Shown: piece after piece, positions 37,351 through 46,260 of the stretch
How positions within the stretch are numbered: the first letter of the stretch is position 1
Layout of the letters: every line of letters starts with the position of its first letter
Source: Valencia hispanica
Lineage: Eukaryota; Chordata; Actinopteri; Cyprinodontiformes; Valenciidae
Assembly: GCA_963556495.2 (NCBI GenBank)
Contig: OY747702.1
Location: 19,921,903 to 19,985,902, forward strand
Reading direction: 5' to 3'
DNA: 64,000 nt
The notes under the pieces: generated by a model
Seen by the model: only the letters and a program-made list of their open reading frames with translations
What the model was told of the DNA's origin: nothing
Databases searched by the model: none
Translations under genes and position numbers: made by a program

Positions 37351-38877
37351 TATTTGAAGTCAACTGTAAAAGACTTGCTGAAGTGTAATAAACAGAAACA
37401 GCAGAAAAAAGAAAAGTAGTCTGCCAACCGTACCACATAGAAAAACTGTCACAATTAGCTAAAATAAAAAGCTGAATATTATGAAAAGTATAAAGGTTAT
37501 GAATACCAAAAGATATCCCCGGAAAAAGCAGAATGAGCAGAATAGTTGAAAAGTTGAATGGTTAAAATAGCACAAAGTATGCAGAAGTAGTTGAAGTTCA
37601 AAAAATGTATGGAAGCGTATGGTAGCATCTATTTAGCAAGGTAACCTTAGCTGTTAAGTCAAAATTAGCTTAAATATTGATACTAACTGTAATCCTAGTG
37701 TTAGCTTAAATACTAGTGGTTGTATGTTGGCAAACAGTATCATGTTCGTTACCTAACTTGATCCTTTCAGTATGTTAACATCTTCCCAAAATGCAAATAT
37801 TAGCGAACATCAGCTAAAATGCTAATGTTGGATTAAATGTGGATTTTAGCTTAAATGCTAGAGATAGCTTGTAGGGTAAACACCAAAATGTTGGTTAACA
37901 GTAACTTAATCCATTCGTTATGTTACTACTAGCTGTTAAGTCAAAATGAACTAAAATTCCATTGTTAGCTTGAATGAGCTTAATTGCTATGGTTAGTAAA
38001 AAAAAAACAATTGACAGCATGTTATCAAACATGAACATATAGGTTAACAATAACTCAACCCAATCAGTATGTTAAAATCAACCCAAAAACCAAATGCTAG
38101 CTAATATTAGCTAAATTTAAAATGTTAGCTAAAATGCTAATGTTAACTTAAATGCCACAGATAGCATGTTGGCAAACACTAACATAATCGTTACCATGAA
38201 CTTAATCCTTTCAGTTTGTCAAAATCTTCCTCAAATGCAAATATTAGCTAACATTAGCTGAAATGCTAATATTAGCTTAAATTTTATTTTTAGCTTAAAT
38301 GCTAGAGATGGCATGTTTGTAAGTACCAACATGTTGGTTAACATTAACTCCATCCATTCATTTGGTTAATTTTGGTTGTTAAGTCAAAATTAGCTAAAAT
38401 TCCATTGTTAGCTTGAAAGACTTAAATTTCTATGGATAGGAAAAAAGCTATTGGTAGCATGTTGGCATACATGAACATATTGGTTAACAATAAGAACCAA
38501 TTCAGTTTGTTAAAATCAACCCAAAAACCAAATGATAGCTAAAATTAGCCGATGTTAGCTAAAATGATAATGTTAGCTAAAATGCCACAGATATCATGTT
38601 GGCGAACACTAACATGTTGGTTAACTTTATCTTAATCCATTCAGTAGGTTAACTTTAGCTATTAAGTCAAAATTAGCTAAAATGCTAATGTTAGCTTAAA
38701 TGCTAGTGTTAGTATAATGGATAACAATAGTAAGTTAGCTAGCAATATCTTACTCCATTTATAATGCCTAAGATTGCCTAAACACAAAAGTCTGTGTAAC
38801 TGCCATTTAAAAGTAATCACTATTTTCCAGGTGTTGGAACAGTAAAATGGTCACTTTTGCCTGCCTATTACCTGAAG
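37351..38877. repeat. Higher-order repeat, unit 1
   Basis: Opens with TATTTGAAGTCAACTGTAAA, AGACTTGCTGAAGTGTAAT and ACCACATAGAAAAACT, and closes with TAATGGATAACAATAG, CTTACTCCATTTATAATGCC and CCAGGTGTTGGAACAGTAAA. The same landmarks in the same order recur in unit 2. Offsets between matching landmarks are 1527 at the left and 1598 at the right. Confidence 0.8.
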
Positions 38878-40475
38878 TATTTGAAGTCAACTGTAGAAGA
38901 CTTGCTGAAGTGTAATGCACACAATCAGCAGAATAAAGAGAACTAGTCTACCAAACCTACCACATAGAAAAACTCACAATTAGCTAAAATGCCAGTGTTA
39001 CCTAAAATCAGCTAAACTCCAAATATTACCCAAAACGCTAATAGTATTATGTTGGGAAACACAACTATGTTGGTTAAAAGAACACTTATTATATTCAGTA
39101 AATTGACAACACCAATATTATTGAATATTAGCTAAAATGCTAGTGGTAGCATGTTGCCAAACACAAACATGTTGGTTAACAATAATTCAAATAATTCAGT
39201 ATGATAAAAATATGCAAGGGAAGTTTTAGCTAAAATTAGCTGAATTAGCTTAAATTTTGATACTAACTGATATACTAGTGTTAGCTTAAATGCTAGTGGT
39301 AGCATGTTGGCAAACAGTATCATGTTCGTTACCATAAACGTAATCCTTTCAGTATGTTAAAATATTCTAAATAATTAAATGATTATCTAAAATCCCATTG
39401 TTAGCTTGAATGAGCTAAATTGCTATGGTTAGCAAAAAAGCTATTTGTAGTATGTTGGCAATCATGAATACATTGGTTAACAATAACTTAACCCATTCAG
39501 TTTGTTCAAATCAACCCAAAAACCAAATAATAGCTAATGTTAGCTAAAATGCTAATGTTAGCTAAAATTAGCTGAATTAGCTTAAATTTTGATACTAACT
39601 GATATACTAGTGTTAGCTTAAATGCTAGTGGTAGCATGTTGGCAAACACTAACATGTTCGTTACCATGAACTTAATCCTTTCAGTATGTTAAAATCTTCC
39701 TAAATTACCAATATTAGCGAACATTAACTAAAATACTAATTTTAGCCTAAATGCTAGAGATAGCATGTTGGTAAACACCAACATGTTGGTTAACAGTAAC
39801 TAAATCCATCCATTATGTTAATTTTAGCAGTTAAGTCAAAATTAGCTAAAATGTTATTGTTAGCTTAAATGAGCTACATTGCAATGGTTGGTAAAAAAGC
39901 TATTGGTAGCATGTTGGCATACATGGACATATTGGTTAACAATAATTCAAACCATTCAGTATGTTACAATCAACCCAAAAACCAAATGATAGCTAAAATT
40001 AGTTAAAATGCTAATGTTAGCTAAAATGGTAATGTTAGCTTAAATGCCACAGATAGCATGTTGGCAAACACTAACATGTTGGTTAACTGTATCTCAATCC
40101 ATTCAGTTTGTTAACTTTAGCTATTAAGTCAAAATTACCTAAAACGCTAATGTTAGCTAAAATGGTAATGTTAGCTTAAATGCCACAGATAGCATGTTGG
40201 CAAACACTAACATGTTGGTTAACTGTATCTCAATCCATTCTGTATGTTAACTTTAGCTATTAAGTTAAAATGAGCTAAAATGCTAATGTTAGCTTAAATG
40301 CTAGTGTTAGTATAATGGATAACAATAGCAAGTTAGCTAACAATATCTTACTCCATTTATAATGCCTACAATCGCCTAAGCAGACAAGTCTGTGTAACTG
40401 CCCTTAAAAAAGTCATCACTGTTTTCCAGGTGTTGGAACAGTAAAATGGCCGCTGTTGCCTGCCTAGTACCTATG
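38878..40475. repeat. Higher-order repeat, unit 2
   Basis: Second copy of the ~1.55-kb unit with the same opening (TATTTGAAGTCAACTGTAGA) and closing landmarks (CCAGGTGTTGGAACAGTAAA near 40428). Its inner ~145-bp subunits differ in number or length from unit 1, as expected from unequal exchange. Confidence 0.8.
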
Positions 40476-42075
40476 AGACTGTATTGATCATCATATTTTA
40501 CAGAGTAATCAAAAGTCCTGGTGAACTGATTTGTATTAAATCTACAAGTTGTTTGAGATATCTTACAATAACCCTGAAACGTCAGTTTTACAGTGGAGGC
40601 CATAATGTATAGTAATTCTCTTTTCTACCACAAGAGGGAGCTCCACCTAAAGCCATGAAAAGGCCTGTCATTTTTCGACCAATCACACGCCGGTTCTCAC
40701 TGGGGCAGACAGCCAGAGTGCAGCACCTCACTTAGGTCTCCTAATTTCTCAGCCGTTTTAACAGGTAACGCAGCTTCCGAACTACTCTTAATAACTTAAG
40801 AACCGTAAGGCATATCGACGTCACCAATGTACCGTTTTTATCGGCACGGATAGGGGAACGCTCTCAAACCACTCAATTTGTTGAAAATATAATATTACAG
40901 CCGTAAAATGACATCAAATATGTTGATAAATTTGATGGAAACATTAATCTGTCCTTCCTTGGTCCCGAACTACATCCTCTTACTCGGAAAATATAAGGCC
41001 TATTGAAATTATTCTTTCACTGTGAGTATCAGCAGGCTTTGATGAAGAATCATGGTTCGTTTCATGTGTGTACCTCAATCTGTCTAGGAGCAGTGATTTT
41101 GTAAAAATGAACATGATTTTGGCATTTTTGAATCTGAGCCGTTTTAGCGAAGAGCGGATTTGTTACACTCGAACAGACCAAAACTTATGGAGAAACGGTA
41201 ACAGGTATCAAAAAAATTGTTGAATCATGAGCGTCAGGAAGGTCTGAAGTTATATTGGCACAAGGCTCATGTTTCTAAGTCGCATCGTTTATGAGATATG
41301 ACTTTACGAATATGAGTCAGAATCCAGCTGTCCTCTGAATTTTTGCTCAGTCCCAATGCATTCCAATGGCCCCTCCTGGGTGCAGCCACTTTGCTTCGGG
41401 TCGATTTTCCAAAATACTGTAACTGTCACATAAATTTTGGTGACATTTCCTGAAGCAAAAATTGAAAACCTACGTTTTGATATATATGTCCAGAAAGAGT
41501 GAAATATGAGCGAGTGAGCGGAAGTTGTTCGTGGAAAATGAGGAAAGTGGATAAGTGTAATTCTGCTCGAGTGGGCCACTCTAGCTTAATTGCTTCGCTC
41601 CCATAGAAATGCATGTATTTTCAGAAATCTGATCATTTCGGGACCAGAAACTTGAGGAAGGATTGTATGAAAACGGTACAAGTTAGGAAGAAGCCGAGAC
41701 ATACAGTAATAGCTGAAGAGTATGACTACATTTTAAGATTTGAATGGTGTTTCTAAGTGAAGGTGTGGAAGTAGTTAGTTTTGCAAAACAGGCGAAATTT
41801 AGTGGAATTTTTTTGGTTTTCCATTCATTTCAATGGGCCCAAAAAAAGCATAAAAAGTTGATTATAAAAAGTATGAAGGTTATGAATACCAAAAGATATA
41901 GCCGAAAAGAGCAGAATAAGCTGAATAATTGAAAAGTTGAATGGTTAAAATAGCACAAAGTATGCAGAAGTAGATGAAGTTCAAAAAACGTACGGAAGCA
42001 ACCAGAAGAAGGTAAGAGGATCTCAAGAGTGTGAATGCCTACAGCATACACAGCACTCACACTAATTATAATGAC

Positions 42076-42179
42076 AAGGGAATGACGTTCAAAATATTCT
42101 CTGAACAGACAAAAGATAACATTTATCAAAAGTGCAGCACTCTTTCAGGAGGCTAAAGTAAGGGATTGTTACAGTCTGA
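42076..42179. other. Spacer ending in TGA (MITE target site)
   Basis: Short sequence between the large repeat and the MITE; the TGA at 42177-42179 is repeated after the MITE. Confidence 0.5.
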
Positions 42180-42870
42180 CCCCTCCTTTCCACCGGACGC
42201 GTAAGCAGCACGTTACAGGAGCAGCACGTCATACGCAGCTGATAGCCACCACTGTAGTCAATAGAACCCTTTCCACCGGAGGCGAAAGCAGCACGAGTCT
42301 GCCGCGTCTCAGATGCGTCATGTCGTTGCACTTTTCTAAATATACGCGGCAGTCCTATTTTCTACGCAGTACGCCTCTGAAACACGTAAATTTCTACATT
42401 TTGGATAGGGGAAGACAGGAAATATAACGGCTTGGCACTGGAAATTTTCAAAACAAAAGAAACGTGCTGCTTTGAAATTGCTTTACTTAAAAAAAAGTTA
42501 ATACCTGTGCGGCCCGGGGAGAAGTCAGTACCTCGCGGCAGGGTCTTATTTGTGTGTCATCACATAAACGAGTGATTTTGGATATTCCCTGACATAAACT
42601 TATTGGCGAATACAAAACCGACATAACATAAAACACATACCTTTTGGAGCCATGTTGTTGTCTTTTCCTGGTTATTATTGTCATAGACATTTATATATGC
42701 CTATGGTTGTTGTGTTTACTCGCGTCATTTCGTGCTCTCTCGGTGACAGCTGCTTCCCTGCTGCTATCCGCGTAATACTCACCTGGTGGAAAGGGCCAAG
42801 CAGCAGAATATGCAAGTGAAACGTGCTGCTGCTGTAACGTGCCGCTTACGAATCCGGTGGAAAGGAGGGG
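42180..42870. mobile_element. MITE, 691 bp, perfect 18-bp inverted ends, 3-bp target duplication
   Basis: Both ends read inward CCCCTCCTTTCCACCGGA, 18 of 18 identical. The similarity continues to about 49 bp per end with a few mismatches (CGTAAGC[A/G]GCACGTTACAG then CAGCACG). TGA flanks both sides (42177-42179, 42871-42873). A further copy of the terminal motif (CCCTTTCCACCGGAGGCG) is at about 42269. A 3-bp duplication suits PIF/Harbinger-type transposition, though its usual target is TWA. On the minus strand ATGGCTCCAAAAG is followed by GTATGT, so a mini first exon may remain. Confidence 0.85.
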
Positions 42871-43224
42871 TGATTTTCACTATGATCTCGAATCTCAGAG
42901 GGGAAAAAGAAACGGAGAAGATAAAAGTTTGGAACGAGCCTCCCTATCAGCTTTCAGCACCTTAACCGCCACACTGCAACAGGTAAAGAGTGCCTTAGTT
43001 TAGTTCAGCATGGATTGTTCTATCACCTTTCTCATGCATCGCTTGTGGTTCTCACATTCCTGACTATTGGCTTAGAGCGCCTACTGAGTCAGTGGACAGA
43101 GAGATGGCAATGTCATCCTAAAGGTCACGTTGCCCCCAGCAGGCTACACAAAACTGGAGAATGCTCATTTTGGACTTGGAGCTGGGTTGAATACAAAAAG
43201 AAAACTGCTTAAAGAAAGTTATCA
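42871..43224. other. Non-coding spacer, no recognised feature
   Basis: Sequence between the MITE and the Tc1 element; nothing recognised. Confidence 0.4.
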
Positions 43225-43439
43225 CAGTGGCTTGCAAAAGTATTCGGCCCCCTTGAACATTTCCACATTTTGTCACATTACAGCCACAAAGATGAATCAA
43301 TTTTATTGGAATTCCACGTGAAAGACCAATACAAAGTGGTGTACACGTGAGAAGTGGAACGGAAATCATACATGATTCCAAACATTTTTTACAAATAAAT
43401 AACTGAAAAGTGGGGTGTGCGTAATTATTCAGCCCCCTT
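43225..43439. repeat. Left inverted arm of Tc1 element
   Basis: About 212 bp inverted repeat partner of 44543-44754. Such long arms with repeated internal blocks resemble the IR/DR class of fish Tc1 elements, where the transposase binds two sites per arm. Confidence 0.85.
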
Positions 43440-43593
43440 TGGTCTGAGTGCAGTCAGTTGCCCATAGACATTGCCGGATGAGTGCTAATGACTAAATAGA
43501 GTGCACCTGTGTGTAATCTAATGTCAGTACAAATACAGCTGCCCTGTGACGGCCTCAGAGGTTGTCTAAGAGAATGTTGGGAGCAACAACACC

Positions 43594-44499
43594 ATGAAGT
43601 CCAAAGAACACACCAGACAGGTCAGGGATAAAGTTATTGAGAAATTTAAAGCAGGCTTAGGCTACAAAAAGATTTCCCAAGCCTTGAACATCCCACGGAG
43701 CACTGTTCAAGCAATCATTCAGAAATGGAAGGAGTATGGCACAACTGTAAACCTACCAAGACAAGGCCGTCCACCTAAACTCACAGGCCGAACAAGGAGA
43801 GCGCTGATCAGAAATGCAGCCAAGAGGCCCATGGTTACTCTGGATGAGCTGCAGAGATCTACAGCTCAGGTGGGGGAATCTGTCCATAGGACAACTATTA
43901 GTCGTGCACTGCACAAAGTTGGCCTTTATGGGAGAGTGGCAAGAAGAAAGCCATTGTTAATAGAAAACCATAAGAAGTCCCGTTTGCAGTTTGCCACAAG
44001 CCATGTGGGGGACACAGCAAACATGTGGAAGAAGGTGCTCTGGTCAGATGAGACCAAAATGGAACTTTTTGACCAAAATGCAAAACGCTATGTGTGGCGG
44101 AAAACTAACACTGCACATCACTCTGAACACACCATCCCCACTGTCAAATATGGTGGTGGCAGCATCATGCTCTGGGGGTGCTTCTCTTCAGCAGGGACAG
44201 GGAAGCTGGTCAGAGTTGATGGGAAGATGGATGGAGCCAAATACAGGGCAATCTTGGAAGAAAACCTCTTGGAGTCTGCAAAAGACTTGAGACTGGGGCG
44301 GAGGTTCACCTTCCAGCAGGACAACGACCCTAAACATAAAGCCAGGGCAACAATGGAATGGTTTAAAACAAAACATATCCATGTGTTAGAATGGCCCAGT
44401 CAAAGTCCAGATCTAAATCCATTCGAGAATCTGTGGCAAGATCTGAAAACTGCTGTTCACAAACGCTGTCCATCTAATCTGACTGAGCTGGAGCTGTAG
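43594..44499 (+). CDS. Tc1/mariner-family transposase (DD34E), C-terminally truncated
   Basis: This 301-codon frame encodes a cut-and-paste transposase acting in the nucleus on the element's own inverted ends. Residues 1-110 hold the paired-like helix-turn-helix (QVRDKVIEKFKAGLGYKKIS; IPRSTVQAIIQKWKEYGTTV) and a GRP linker (RQGRPPKLTGRTRRA). The catalytic core shows D in VLWSDETKMELF, D in FTFQQDNDPKHKA, and E 34 residues further in SPDLNPFENLW, so the DD34E triad is complete, with a GGGSIMLWGCF motif between. Translation starts at ATG 43594. TAG at 44497-44499 lies in a small GAGCTG duplication and cuts the protein short of the ~340 residues usual for the family; the remaining codons (LELQQKVV) suggest a deletion here. 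It is probably inactive or impaired. Confidence 0.92.
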   Translation: MKSKEHTRQVRDKVIEKFKAGLGYKKISQALNIPRSTVQAIIQKWKEYGTTVNLPRQGRPPKLTGRTRRALIRNAAKRPMVTLDELQRSTAQVGESVHRTTISRALHKVGLYGRVARRKPLLIENHKKSRLQFATSHVGDTANMWKKVLWSDETKMELFDQNAKRYVWRKTNTAHHSEHTIPTVKYGGGSIMLWGCFSSAGTGKLVRVDGKMDGAKYRAILEENLLESAKDLRLGRRFTFQQDNDPKHKARATMEWFKTKHIHVLEWPSQSPDLNPFENLWQDLKTAVHKRCPSNLTELEL

Positions 44500-44542
44500 C
44501 TGGAGCTGCAGCAAAAGGTGGTTCTACAAAGTATTGACTCAG

Positions 44543-44754
44543 GGGGCTGAATAATTACGCACACCCCACTTTTTAGTTATTTATTTGTAAAAAGTGTTTG
44601 GAATCATGTATGATTTTCGTTCCACTTCTCACGTGTACACCACTTTGTATTGGTCTTTAACGGGGAATTCCAATGAAACTGATTCATGTTTGTGGCTGTA
44701 ATGTGACAAAATGTGGAAAAGTTCAAGGGGGCAGAAAACTTTTGCAAGCCACTG
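44543..44754. repeat. Right inverted arm of Tc1 element
   Basis: Inverted partner of 43225-43439. It begins just after the transposase frame in GGGGGCTGAATAATTACGCA and ends CTTTTGCAAGCCACTG. Confidence 0.85.
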
Positions 44755-44881
44755 TAAGTAACAGAAGAAGAATCAGCTTTATTTATATAGCACCTTTCCC
44801 AGATAAAATCACAAAGTGCTTCACAAGACACAAAGACAACAAGTTACAGAAAAGTTTACATCAAAACAGTTTAAAGCCTTG

Positions 44882-45148
44882 TCAACTAAAAGCTTGTGCA
44901 AACAGCCTTGTCTTCAGCTGTTTTTTAAAAGAATCAACAGAGTCAGCTATACGTAGCGACAGAGGTAGGTCATTCCACAATTTAGGAGCAACAGCTTCAA
45001 GGGACAAGTCTCCTCTGGTTTTAAAGCGGGTCACTGGGACAGTGAGGAGGTTCTGGCCCGAGGACCTAAGGGTGCGACCTGATGAGTGGGGGCACAGCAG
45101 GTCAGACACATATTTAGAAGCCTGACCGTGCAACACTCTAAAAGTCAA
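44882..45148 (-). pseudogene. LINE C-terminal ORF fragment
   Basis: An 88-codon frame: GQASKYVSDLLCPHSSGRTL, RSSGQNLLTVPVTRFKTRGD, APKLWNDLPLSLRIADSVDS and FKKQLKTRLFAQAF. This is the extreme C-terminal region of L2-group polyproteins (typically LWN-x-LP and FK-x-x-LKT-x-LF). It is separated from the next fragment by a frame break. Confidence 0.8.
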
Positions 45149-45164
45149 AACTAAAATCTTGAAT

Positions 45165-45410
45165 TCAATTAGAAATTTGAATGGGAGTAATGTGTGACCG
45201 TCTGCTAAATCCTGTTAAAAGCCGCGCAGCAGCATTTTGAACCAATTGAAGACGATTCAAAGCAGATTTGTTAAAACAAGTAAAAAGGGAGTTACAATAA
45301 TCTAAACGAGACGGGATAAAAGCATGAATCAACAATTCAAGATCAGAGTTGGATAAAATTGGCCTTAACTTAGTGATGTTTCTCAAGTGGTAAAAACAGT
45401 TTTTGATCAA
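45165..45410 (-). pseudogene. LINE thumb-region ORF fragment
   Basis: An 81-codon frame: IKNCFYHLRNITKLRPILSN, LELLIHAFIPSRLDYCNSLF and NRLQLVQNAAARLLTGFSRR, HITPI. It corresponds to the same region as SRIDYCNSI and QNAAARVLT in the 46-49 kb LINE. No catalytic residues are present in this piece. Confidence 0.8.
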
Positions 45411-45801
45411 ATGTCTTGAATGGCTGTCAAAAGACCAAGACTGGTCAAATCAAACGCCAACACTTCTGATGCTCGACTGAACCGAGGAGCCCAGAGGACC
45501 AAGGTGGGTCACAATCGAGGGAATTTTCTGCTTTGGATCAATGATCAAAGTCTCAGTCTTTTTAAAATTCAGCTGAACATAGTGGCACTAAGCAGGAAAA
45601 ACAAAAGTTCCAGAACCTTTACATAGAAACAAATGATTGTAGGGTATTCTACAGGGTAAAGGTGTCAAGTAACGAAGTACAAATACTTCGTTACCTTACT
45701 TAAGTAGAAATTTTGGGTATCTATACTTTACTGAAGTAATTATCTATGGGCCTACTTTTTACTTCTTCTCCTTACATTTTCACGCAATTATCTGTACTTG
45801 T

Positions 45802-46257
45802 TTGAAGAAACAATCATCTGAGAAGTCGTTCACATTTATTAATAATTTCAAAGTATTTGGAAGTGCTAATCATCTGTTTAAAGCAGGAATGCGCTATTTG
45901 AACAGGTCCGGAGTAAGGCTGTTGGCAGCAAACATTTTTTCTTATCAACATCAGAAAGCAAAACACTTGCTCCCAAAAGCTGACCTTGAGGCGCCCATGG
46001 ATATCAGAGAACAAAAACAGCAAGTCATGATGACACCACAGGACCGAACAGATAAACAACCATCAGAGATTAAGTCTTCATCTTCCTGTGACTCAGCCAC
46101 ATCAAATGAGTCTCCATTTAGAAACTTTACAGACAGACTGAATGAGCAAATCAAACTTGGGACACAATTAACACCTAAACTTAGACTACACCAAACGCCT
46201 GGGACTAGTGTCCATAAGCCTGGGACCTTCCCCCCACTGATGATTACAGATATCTGA
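45802..46257 (+). CDS. LINE upstream coding segment (partial)
   Basis: An open stretch of 151 codons, in the same frame as the endonuclease-RT ORF and separated from it only by TGA (46255-46257) and two codons. Sense content is hydrophilic, with QKAKHLLPKADLEAPMDIRE, SSSSCDSATSNESPFRNFTD and TPKLRLHQTPGTSVHKPGTF, and matches no domain I know. The frame is open to the LINE left junction with no ATG there; the first Met codon is internal (GMRYL, residue 29). It is either the end of ORF1 or the true N-terminus of ORF2 cut off by a stop mutation. Confidence 0.55.
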   Translation: MKKQSSEKSFTFINNFKVFGSANHLFKAGMRYLNRSGVRLLAANIFSYQHQKAKHLLPKADLEAPMDIREQKQQVMMTPQDRTDKQPSEIKSSSSCDSATSNESPFRNFTDRLNEQIKLGTQLTPKLRLHQTPGTSVHKPGTFPPLMITDI

Positions 46258-46260
46258 TAT

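Larger units (their letters stand above)
37111..42075. repeat. Large unclassified repeat (~5 kb) with internal tandem arrays
   Basis: The left two-thirds (to about 40.4 kb) is built from the words GCTAAAATGCTAATGTTAGC and TAGCATGTTGGCAAACACTA, with unit spacing of about 140-150 bp and at least three alternating unit types. The right third (40.4-42.08 kb) is non-tandem, but 41870-42000 repeats 37487-37625 (AAGGTTATGAATACCAAAAG and AAAATAGCACAAAGTATGCA shared), so left and right belong together. No long ORF exists. A 29-bp palindrome marks the left edge and a hairpin then CTAA the right edge. Class unknown; Helitron-like is one option. Confidence 0.75.
43225..44754 (+). mobile_element. Nearly complete Tc1-type transposon (~1.53 kb)
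   Basis: Both ends read inward CAGTGGCTTGCAAAAG. The inverted arms are long: 43225-43439 and 44543-44754 match over about 212 bp with few differences, including shared inner blocks such as AGTGGGGTGTGCGTAATTAT. TA follows the right end (44755-44756), while the left flank reads CA, so one side of the usual TA duplication has mutated. It encloses one transposase gene. It is the best-preserved DNA transposon in the window; several relics (6.3, 24.3, 59.5, 61.5 kb) look related. Confidence 0.93.
44757..45610 (-). mobile_element. L2-type LINE 3' fragment
   Basis: A minus-strand LINE. The 3' UTR has (complement) CTTGTGAAGCACTTTGTGAT and GGTGCTATATAAATAAAGCT near 44760-44830, just outside the Tc1 right end. 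Upstream are two decayed ORF pieces covering the C-terminal region. It is a family distinct from the 46-49 kb LINE, and it is 5'-truncated. Confidence 0.85.
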
